IMG/VR virus record: IMGVR_UViG_3300007513_001461
Span: 1 to 26,637 of that record
DNA: 26,637 nucleotides
Direction: 5' to 3' (one strand)
Source of the DNA: a virus
Shown here one piece after another: positions 6,031 through 12,039 of this stretch. Made by a program: the position numbers and the translations under genes. The notes under the pieces were generated by a model that saw only the letters and a program-made list of their open reading frames with translations, made no database searches and had not been told where the DNA came from. Within the stretch, counting starts at the first letter, position 1. Each line of letters starts with the position of its first letter.

Positions 6031-8913
6031 ATGCTGCTCAAAAGTGAAGAGATCGTAGATGACGCTAATCATGATTATTTGATTGTTGTTCCAACAGTTG
6101 GTGATCCAGATGTTCTAATACCAACATTCCATAGTCTAGTTAAAAACATGCCATCTAGGACAAAGTTAATGTTGTCCTTTAACCCAGTTGATGCTGAAAA
6201 GTCGAAGAGGGTTCTTTCGGCGTTGCTTGGTGCAAAGTTTCCCGCAACTTGTTCACTTGATTATTGTTGGGAAGACAGTCCAATAGGGTTTGGTGCTGCT
6301 GTAAATGCAGGTTTGCTTAATTCTATCAAAAAAGATGGACTTCAAAAGTACATAATCGTTTTTAACGATGATGCTCGTGCTACAGATGGATGGGTAGAGG
6401 GTTTAGTTTCAGCATTAGAAACGACGCATGTGAATTTTGCCACAGAGCCACCGAATCCGGTAACTAACCGCAGGAAGGATCGTCCTGTGGAGGTATATGG
6501 GAAGATCGGAATGGTCGGCCCGGTAAGTGATAATGTTGCGGGTGTGCAGCGAGTGGGTCCAACAAGTGAAGTGAATAAAATTGGTTATGATTTATATGCT
6601 CATAATCATAAGCATAATAAAGATAATACTGGACAACGGATAACAACGCAGTTTCTATCTGGATTTGTGCTGTGTATGAAGCATGATTTTGTTAAAGACT
6701 TAATGCTGGATGATGGTACAAATTGGATTGGTTTATTTGATGAAGAGAACTTCCCGGTAGGTGGCTATGAAGACAATGATCTTTGTGTGCGAGCCGACAT
6801 AGCTGGTTGGAGACTTGCTATTGCATGGGATGTATTTGTTGGGCATTTGGGTCATCAGAGTTTTGATAAATACTTTCAAGACCATATGCGTGGTATGAAG
6901 AATAGATTGAACTTCTATAATAAGTGGAGTGATCATGTACGCAGTGAAGATAAGTTGGTGGCCAACTATCGCGTAAAGATGACATCCATTAACGATTTGC
7001 ATGTATGGAAAACTTCGTTGATCCGACATGCGGAATTAGTAGATGGTTTTGCGGTATTAATGACCAACAATCCTCTTGAGATAATGGATGGTAATGATTG
7101 GGAAGATTGTAAGGGCTTGCTTATCCCTAGAGATCAACAACTACTTAAAGATTGCAGTGGTGTCGATGCTAATGGAGTAGCCAAGGCGGTTCAGTCATGG
7201 ATTTTCGATCATACACGAGATTCGCGCAAACCAGAGGTGGTTGTAGATGTTTGGACCCAAGAGTTCAATGAGAGAGACGAGAGGAATCTTGTAATTGAAA
7301 TGGCCGAAGATATGGGTGCAACGTGGATTATTTCCGTAGACCATGACGAGATGCTAGAGGACCGTATCCGGCGACGGCATTTAGATAAGATGATGAACCA
7401 TCCTAACCCAATGGTAGACAGTTGGGAATTGGGTTGGATCAATCACTGGGACACTGCCCGTACAGCGCGTATAGACCTGCCGTGGGGCGATGGCGCGACC
7501 TATACGGGTGGAATGAGGGGTTGTAGGTTCTGGCGCGTTAAGAGGGGCTATAAGGCTCGTATTACTGGTGGCACAGCAAATGGTTTGCACTGTGGTAATT
7601 GCCCAGATTCTTCAAATATGAGTCGTAGGCACTCGGCACTACGGTTTAGGCATTTTGGTTATGTCCGTGCAGTTGATCGTGTGAGAAAATTTCACGATTA
7701 TCAAAATAAAGACCCTAACCCAGACTCTAGTTTGATTGGGGGATCTGGCTATGGGCATTTGATTAATGAAGAGAAGATGTTGATGCGTCCTTTTATGCCT
7801 CAAAATGGTATTGGGATGCATATGCTTGTGTATGAAGGTGAATCTCCAGATGATGTTGCTCGGTGGTTAGACGATCTTCATGGGTTAATGGATCGTATTG
7901 TCCTAGTTTGGACAGGCAAATGGGACGATGAGCATCAGATCAACTTGGATGCAGAAGTGTGGCCAGACACGGGGCCATCGCGGGAACTTGCGACATTCGC
8001 GGCGATGCATGAGGTCGAGTGGGTACATAAGCCACTAGATAAGAATATCTCTGCGGCTAGAAGCGCGGGGATTCAGTATTTGCATCAGTATCGAAATGAG
8101 GGTCTAGGTTGGGCGATATTTTTTGATCCAGACGAAATGTTTGAGTTTACCAGCAAAGCACTTGCGTCAATACGGGAGTTAGCGTTGTGTACGGACACAT
8201 GGGGCTGGTTGTTTACGTTCTTAAACCCAATGAAGGGTGGTGGATCATCAAAGTCTGAATCAGTACGCATGAGCAAGCTGGACCGTGATGGCATTATGCG
8301 AATGAATGGCCGTGTTCACGAGAGTTTTAATGATGCGGTTAAACTAATACAGGGTCGAGGAGAGCACCCAAACTTTCGTTATGCGCCATTTAATACGTTG
8401 AATATGGGCTTATATAAAGACAGAGACGAGCTTTATACAAAGCTAAAAAGTTATCACGAAATGTGCGTATTGGATTTGGAGGACAACCCATTTAATCCCG
8501 GTGCGTGGGTAACTCTTGGCTTGCAATATAATAATGATGGCAACCCAGAGTTGGCAAAAGCATGTTTTGAACGTGGCGTAATGTGCGCGGGAACAAGTTA
8601 TCTGCCATTTAGAGAACTTGGTTTGTATCATTTGCGTATAGCGAAAGCTCTTATGCTGGAAGTTATAAAATATACAACTGATGGACATGAGGTGCATAAG
8701 GTTGCAGAGAAGCCTCTTGATTTTCTTCAAATGGTTGCTCCCGGTCAGCCATACGTTGGAACAGGTAAGAATATTATTGGTGATCAACCGTTACCAGATT
8801 TTCCATTTGACCAATTAATTGAAAACGAGGAAACTAATACCGATAGTGATAATGGAACAAGTAGTTCTATGGTATCTTTAGCTAAAGGTAGTCCTTCACA
8901 AATTCATACTTGA
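6031..8913 (+). CDS. Large multi-domain glycosyltransferase with TPR
   Basis: A 960-residue protein starting at ATG 6031 after TTGGAGGTGAC. Domain 1 (about 15-285) is a GT-A family 2-type glycosyltransferase: IVVPTVGDPDVL opening strand, FNDDARATDGW (111-121) metal/nucleotide-sugar motif, and GYEDNDLCVRADIAGW (245-260), the family's ED acceptor motif, with His272. Domain 2 (about 330-590) has a second acidic motif, ISVDHDEMLED (434-444), and several Cys (CGNC 521-524). Domain 3 (about 595-800) has NISAARSAGIQYL and FFDPDEMFEF (697-706), typical of family 2 enzymes linked to TPRs. A TPR-like helix pair follows (NPGAWVTLGLQYNNDGNPELAKACFERGV, 822-850) and then an acidic Ser/Thr-rich tail. It likely transfers sugars to protein or glycan acceptors in the cytoplasm. 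Three catalytic centres in one chain is my reading; domain 1 is the firmest. Confidence 0.8.
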   Translation: MLLKSEEIVDDANHDYLIVVPTVGDPDVLIPTFHSLVKNMPSRTKLMLSFNPVDAEKSKRVLSALLGAKFPATCSLDYCWEDSPIGFGAAVNAGLLNSIKKDGLQKYIIVFNDDARATDGWVEGLVSALETTHVNFATEPPNPVTNRRKDRPVEVYGKIGMVGPVSDNVAGVQRVGPTSEVNKIGYDLYAHNHKHNKDNTGQRITTQFLSGFVLCMKHDFVKDLMLDDGTNWIGLFDEENFPVGGYEDNDLCVRADIAGWRLAIAWDVFVGHLGHQSFDKYFQDHMRGMKNRLNFYNKWSDHVRSEDKLVANYRVKMTSINDLHVWKTSLIRHAELVDGFAVLMTNNPLEIMDGNDWEDCKGLLIPRDQQLLKDCSGVDANGVAKAVQSWIFDHTRDSRKPEVVVDVWTQEFNERDERNLVIEMAEDMGATWIISVDHDEMLEDRIRRRHLDKMMNHPNPMVDSWELGWINHWDTARTARIDLPWGDGATYTGGMRGCRFWRVKRGYKARITGGTANGLHCGNCPDSSNMSRRHSALRFRHFGYVRAVDRVRKFHDYQNKDPNPDSSLIGGSGYGHLINEEKMLMRPFMPQNGIGMHMLVYEGESPDDVARWLDDLHGLMDRIVLVWTGKWDDEHQINLDAEVWPDTGPSRELATFAAMHEVEWVHKPLDKNISAARSAGIQYLHQYRNEGLGWAIFFDPDEMFEFTSKALASIRELALCTDTWGWLFTFLNPMKGGGSSKSESVRMSKLDRDGIMRMNGRVHESFNDAVKLIQGRGEHPNFRYAPFNTLNMGLYKDRDELYTKLKSYHEMCVLDLEDNPFNPGAWVTLGLQYNNDGNPELAKACFERGVMCAGTSYLPFRELGLYHLRIAKALMLEVIKYTTDGHEVHKVAEKPLDFLQMVAPGQPYVGTGKNIIGDQPLPDFPFDQLIENEETNTDSDNGTSSSMVSLAKGSPSQIHT

Positions 8914-8920
8914 GGTAACT

Positions 8921-9445
8921 ATGGCAAAAGCAGCGGTAATGCAGGTTGATGCGGGTTCTCTCCGTATGACCGTCATGCGAATTGGTGGCATGAAGTCAAA
9001 AATACAAAAGGCTGCATTGAAGTCTTTAGATGCGGCTGGTCAAATTTTGCATACAGAGATTGTGAAAAATGCTTCGTATACAGATCACAGTCTAAAAAGG
9101 CTAGAGGCGTTAGACCACCCATATGCAAAACGACATGGAAGTATACAAATCCATACTCGTAAGCCATATGTTGTACATAAGCAGGGAACCCGTAAGCATA
9201 GCAAAAATCTTCATAAAGGAATTAAACAACGATTGATAAAGACTAAACGTGAATACCACGTTTATGTATTACCCAGTCACCCGTATGCGAAATATGTTAT
9301 TCAGGGCACCAAAACCGTGATGCTTGGACGTGATTTTCTTTGGCTCACAATGAATGAACGTGGTGTGAAAAAGAAAATGATGAAGGCGGTTGTTGGTGTA
9401 CTTGGTAAAGATATGAGAATGAAAGCAGTCGTTCGATTTGATTAA
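8921..9445 (+). CDS. HK97 gp10-like neck/tail completion protein
   Basis: A 174-residue basic protein with the features of the HK97 gp10 family found between stopper and tail-terminator genes. An early helical part (KIQKAALKSLDAAGQILHTEIVKNA) is followed by a central beta part with HIGH-type contacts (RKPYVVHKQGTRKH, then YHVYVLPSHPYAKYVIQGT). The end, FLWLTMNERGVKKKMMKAVV, matches the family's 'pF...a......' C-terminal helix. It starts at ATG 8921. The SD GAGGT includes the stop codon of the glycosyltransferase gene. Family members act in head-tail joining, but their detailed role is poorly defined. Confidence 0.72.
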   Translation: MAKAAVMQVDAGSLRMTVMRIGGMKSKIQKAALKSLDAAGQILHTEIVKNASYTDHSLKRLEALDHPYAKRHGSIQIHTRKPYVVHKQGTRKHSKNLHKGIKQRLIKTKREYHVYVLPSHPYAKYVIQGTKTVMLGRDFLWLTMNERGVKKKMMKAVVGVLGKDMRMKAVVRFD

Positions 9446-9456
9446 GGTGGTTTAAG

Positions 9457-9870
9457 TTGGCAAATTCACTTACAAATATTGTACAAGTCCTGCGGTCACT
9501 GCTTATTTCTGATTCGGTTGTGTCTGGTTTTGTGGGTGATAATATACATACGGCCCACATCTATGATGCTGATGCTGGGACAGTCCCGATGCCATGCCTG
9601 ATTTTAGAACTTGAATCAGGGTTTGGTATGTATAACCGAACAGTGCAATTTCAGGATTACGATTTGTATGCTTATTCAAAGATAAGCCAAGCCGAAGCGA
9701 TGCAGGTTTATAATGCTGCTTATGATGCACTACAGGCGTGCCGTTTATCGTTAGATGGTGTTAGTACCAAGGGTCTGATAACAGAACGTAGTAGGCCAGT
9801 TAGTGGCTATAATGACCGATTAATGTCATGGTGGGTCCGTGGATCTTGGCATGTAGCCGCAGCAGGATAA
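9457..9870 (+). CDS. Tail terminator protein
   Basis: A 137-residue protein with the size and pattern of siphovirus tail terminator/completion proteins, which cap the tail tube and join it to the head. It opens with a helix (SLTNIVQVLRSLLISDSVVSGFVGDNIHTAHI). The family-like strand MPCLILELESG and the DYDLYAYSKISQAEAMQVYNAAYDAL strand-helix follow, with a final strand MSWWVRGSWHVAAAG. The start appears to be TTG 9457, six bases after AAGGTGG (9444-9450). No ATG or GTG is well placed. Neighbours (gp10-like upstream, major tail protein downstream) support the call. Confidence 0.75.
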   Translation: MANSLTNIVQVLRSLLISDSVVSGFVGDNIHTAHIYDADAGTVPMPCLILELESGFGMYNRTVQFQDYDLYAYSKISQAEAMQVYNAAYDALQACRLSLDGVSTKGLITERSRPVSGYNDRLMSWWVRGSWHVAAAG

Positions 9871-9871
9871 A

Positions 9872-10069
9872 ATGAGAACTCGTGGCATACAAACTAATAA
9901 AGACAAGCCAGCTCACCTCTTCTGTTGCGGTGAAGAGATATACACCATCCCTGCGGGTAAAGAATTATTAATGGGCGGACGCACTAACAGTAAGTCGGTA
10001 AGAGCATCTATTAAATGTCCAAGATGCTCAAAGCTCGTGGTTTTGTGTTTGGTGGATGGAGCAGCATAA
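9872..10069 (+). CDS. Small Cys-rich (zinc-ribbon-like) protein
   Basis: A 65-residue protein with a CC pair at residues 18-19 (FCCGEEIYTIPAG) and a CPRC knuckle at 49-52 (IKCPRCSKLVVL). This arrangement resembles compact zinc ribbons such as the Mu Com family, where a translational regulator binds RNA. It starts one base after the terminator gene stop and overlaps the next gene by one base (TAATG). That next gene encodes a second zinc-ribbon protein. The function here is unknown. An RNA-binding role is inference. Confidence 0.6.
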   Translation: MRTRGIQTNKDKPAHLFCCGEEIYTIPAGKELLMGGRTNSKSVRASIKCPRCSKLVVLCLVDGAA

Positions 10070-10431
10070 TGGCAACAGTAGATGATAGATTAGTTAAGTT
10101 GGAACGCCACATTAGAGGTATGGACCAAGAGATTAACACGCTATCAGCGGTGGCAGCGGCGATGCAAAATAAAGAGCAGACAGATCAGGACGAATCATCT
10201 GGTAGTGCGAACCCAGACCATATTTGGGTGTGTCGCAAGTGTGGTGCTCGTCTTGGGTTTTATGATCCAGTCGAAGATATATTGCGTGTCCGTTATAAAG
10301 ATTTTGTTACCTATATACATATTGGAACTGGGGGATTTGTGAAGGTACTCTGTAGATCATGTTCCGAAATGAATAAGGCGACATGGGAAGAGGCAAACTC
10401 TCAAGAAATAAATGTTCGGGAAGGAGCCTAA
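10069..10431 (+). CDS. Coiled coil plus zinc-ribbon small protein, Com-like
   Basis: A 120-residue protein starting at ATG 10069, overlapping the previous stop as TAATG. Upstream in-frame codons back to 10015 lie in the neighbouring gene. Residues 1-30 form a short helix with heptad spacing (VDDRLVKLERHIRGMDQEINTL). After a Ser/Asp-rich linker comes a four-Cys zinc ribbon: CRKC (near 54-57) and CRSC (near 94-97), separated by a beta-rich LRVRYKDFVTYIHIGTGGFVKVL. The spacing resembles Com-like and other phage small zinc-ribbon proteins. It sits just upstream of the major tail protein, so it could regulate tail gene translation or be a minor structural part. Neither role is proven. Confidence 0.65.
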   Translation: MATVDDRLVKLERHIRGMDQEINTLSAVAAAMQNKEQTDQDESSGSANPDHIWVCRKCGARLGFYDPVEDILRVRYKDFVTYIHIGTGGFVKVLCRSCSEMNKATWEEANSQEINVREGA

Positions 10432-10447
10432 TCAAATTAATGTGCGG

Positions 10448-10508
10448 GGTAGCATTGAAAGGCTGCTCGTGCTATCGTTTGTCAAGACGCCACTAAAGGT
10501 GCTACAGT
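10448..10508 (+). promoter_or_regulatory. Spacer before major tail gene: weak hairpin and possible promoter
   Basis: The 111-base gap 10432-10542 holds two candidate signals. A 7-bp stem pairs 10448-10454 (GGTAGCA) with 10470-10476 (TGCTATC), with one G-U and a 15-base loop. There is little U-tract, so termination would be weak. Just after it lies a sigma70-like pair: TTGTCA at 10479-10484 and TACAGT at 10503-10508, 18 bases apart. A dedicated promoter for the abundant tail tube protein would make sense, but the match is modest. Confidence 0.35.
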
Positions 10509-10542
10509 AGAACATACACTTTTGTAGAGAAAGGAGGGCGTA

Positions 10543-11094
10543 ATGCCTTTGAATATACCTACTGGTAGTACTACCGATATTAGCTTTGGACCGGCAATTT
10601 TATTTCTTGGGATTGCAGGTACAACGCCAACTGTCGATGTGGGATTTATCAGTGAAGATGGCGTATCTTTTGAAATTTCAAATGAAACAAAAGATATTAT
10701 GCAGGGAAACCCAAAACTAATTGAGTATACGTTTAGCCAACAACAAGGTGTGATGGTTAGCTTGTCCTCTATTGAATGGGATTTTGATAACTTTACCAGA
10801 GCGATTGGTGCTGGTGTGACCGCTGCCCCTGCGGGCGCGGAGACATTCTCTTATGGTGGTGACCCCATTGTAACCACAGTTGCGATCCATGTTCAGCATC
10901 AGATGGCTGTTTCTGGCAATACCCTGAATTGTTATGTATGGAAGGCTGCATCAGAAGCCGGATATGCTATTGCTATGGGTGCTGATGAGCATACATTTGA
11001 ATACAAATGGAAGGCACAGCGGTCCACTACGGACTGGGCTGGTGATCCGCTGGCATCTAATGAGCAGCTTGTCAAAATTGAGCGAGTGACCTGA
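10543..11094 (+). CDS. Major tail (tube) protein
   Basis: A 183-residue beta-rich protein predicted to form the stacked rings of the tail tube. It starts at ATG 10543 after one of the best SDs in the window, AAGGAGGG (10531-10538), as expected for a highly made protein. The opening (GSTTDISFGPAILFLGIAGTTPTVDVGFISEDGVSFEISNETKDI) is typical of siphovirus tube proteins, where the start of the tube domain is followed by a 'lGfv..dgv.i..e.e...i' pattern. The IVTTVAIHVQHQMA strand and HTFEYKWKAQRS segment also fit. Immediate context (terminator upstream, chaperone with frameshift and tape measure downstream) is diagnostic. Confidence 0.85.
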   Translation: MPLNIPTGSTTDISFGPAILFLGIAGTTPTVDVGFISEDGVSFEISNETKDIMQGNPKLIEYTFSQQQGVMVSLSSIEWDFDNFTRAIGAGVTAAPAGAETFSYGGDPIVTTVAIHVQHQMAVSGNTLNCYVWKAASEAGYAIAMGADEHTFEYKWKAQRSTTDWAGDPLASNEQLVKIERVT

Positions 11095-11127
11095 TAGTTA
11101 CCCTATAAGTATCAGGACCATCTGGTT

Positions 11128-11178
11128 CCTTCTTCGGTATCATGCTATTCTAGCATAGCCTATTGATGCCGAAGGAGG
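11128..11178 (+). promoter_or_regulatory. Hairpin that sequesters the tail chaperone SD
   Basis: Bases 11128-11142 (CCTTCTTCGGTATCA) pair with 11164-11178 (TGATGCCGAAGGAGG) over 15 consecutive base pairs, with two G-U wobbles. The 3' arm contains the whole SD AAGGAGG of the chaperone gene, so the 5' arm is a built-in anti-SD. A small inverted repeat (ATGCTA TTC TAGCAT, 11142-11156) sits in the enclosed loop. When folded, the RNA should block initiation at GTG 11184. When ribosomes, a protein or a ligand opens it, translation would proceed. This is seen in sequence; the regulatory effect is inference. Confidence 0.7.
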
Positions 11179-11183
11179 TACAG

Positions 11184-11708
11184 GTGACAAATGAATCTAC
11201 GGTGATAGCCGAACCCGAAGATATTGTACAGCAAACCCCGAATATGGATCTCCAGCAATTACTGGATGTTCTTGTTCCGCCAACAAATATTAAGATTACC
11301 GATATATTTGGTAATGAATACAGTATTCCATCTGCTTGCTCCGCTCGAGCGCAAGTGAAAATACTCCAACAACTTAATAAATTAAAAAATAATGAAGCTG
11401 TCCAAAGTGCACTGAAAGATGGATTAGATTTCAATGAGATTTCTGAATTGGTCGGAATTATTGTGGGCGTTGCAGCAGATCCCGAAGTGATGGAAGGTAT
11501 TGCTAATGCTTTCGCTTTGGCTCACCCAAAGCCATACCGATCTACATGTGCCGCAGCAAAAGAGCAGGATATTGAATATCAAGATGCGGCGGATCTCTTT
11601 TCTGTTGAGGAGCTGGCAGGGGCCGTTGTCCCTTTATTTATACGCCTAGTTCGGAAAGGCACGAGCGCGATAGCGACTCTGAATCAGGCGACAGCAGGGA
11701 TGGCATAG
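11184..11708 (+). CDS. Tail assembly chaperone (short, gpG-like product)
   Basis: A 174-residue acidic, helical protein in the position of lambda gpG, between tail tube and tape measure. It is thought to bind the tape measure and recruit tube subunits, and is absent from the finished virion. Start is GTG 11184, five bases after GAAGGAGG. A TTG at 11163 and an ATG at 11166 are in frame but lie in or before the SD. The Gln/Leu-rich DLQQLLDVLVPP is followed by ARAQVKILQQLNKLKNNEAV and EISELVGIIVGVAADPEVMEGIANAF helices typical of such chaperones. Its SD is buried in the 11128-11178 hairpin. Near its end lies a -1 slippery site that would make the longer form. Confidence 0.75.
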   Translation: MTNESTVIAEPEDIVQQTPNMDLQQLLDVLVPPTNIKITDIFGNEYSIPSACSARAQVKILQQLNKLKNNEAVQSALKDGLDFNEISELVGIIVGVAADPEVMEGIANAFALAHPKPYRSTCAAAKEQDIEYQDAADLFSVEELAGAVVPLFIRLVRKGTSAIATLNQATAGMA

Positions 11709-12010
11709 CCGATATTAAAAATATCTTGGGTGTTCTACTATCAGCAGGACATACCCTAGACGATATTTTGGATATGACTTGGGCGCAGATACATTTATCT
11801 GCGGAAGCTATTTTACTACATAAAACCGAAGCACTTAATATGGTGCTGGAGCCGGTTATTACTATCCTTGGTGGTAAATTCAAAAAGAGCAAAATAACAA
11901 AGAACAAACAGGGCAATAATAATCGCAATACAAAGATGACACCCGCACAAAAGGAACAGATGCTCATGCATAAGTTTCGTGCTGTTGGTATTCCCGTTAT
12001 TGATACATAA
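11184..12010 (+). CDS. Tail assembly chaperone, -1 frameshift (gpGT-like) product
   Basis: Predicted 275-residue fusion made when ribosomes slip back one base at CCCTTTA (11630-11636). It would be read 11184-11636, then 11636-12010. The -1 frame is open from 11609 to 12010, so the overlap with the short form is about 100 bases. After the slip the chain runs IYTPSSERHERDSDSESG, a charged linker. A helical T-like domain follows (ILGVLLSAGHTLDDILDMTWAQIHLSAEAILLHKTEAL), then a Lys/Asn-rich tail. The downstream frame has no good SD or ATG start of its own; the nearest is a TTG at 11726. That supports expression by frameshift, as in lambda and many siphoviruses. Confidence 0.7.
11630..11636 (+). 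other. -1 programmed ribosomal frameshift slippery site CCCTTTA
   Basis: The heptamer fits X-XXY-YYZ exactly in the zero frame (C CCT TTA), so both tRNAs can re-pair as CCC TTT. It is the only heptamer of this form I found in the 100-base overlap between the two chaperone frames. A weak stem (GCCT 11644-11647 with AGGC 11657-11660) begins seven bases downstream, a suitable distance for a stimulator. It is only 4 bp, and I did not find a clear pseudoknot. Confidence 0.65.
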
Positions 12011-12039
12011 TAGTGTAGAATACCCTCGGAGATAATCAA

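Noticed and set aside
11644-11660. Strong stimulatory pseudoknot for the frameshift
   Set aside because: Only a 4-bp GCCT/AGGC stem at a suitable distance is visible. I could not find a convincing second stem, so I report the slippery site alone.
11726-12010. Independent gene starting at TTG 11726
   Set aside because: No SD precedes it, and the frame is open upstream into the chaperone overlap with a slippery site, so frameshift expression explains it better.
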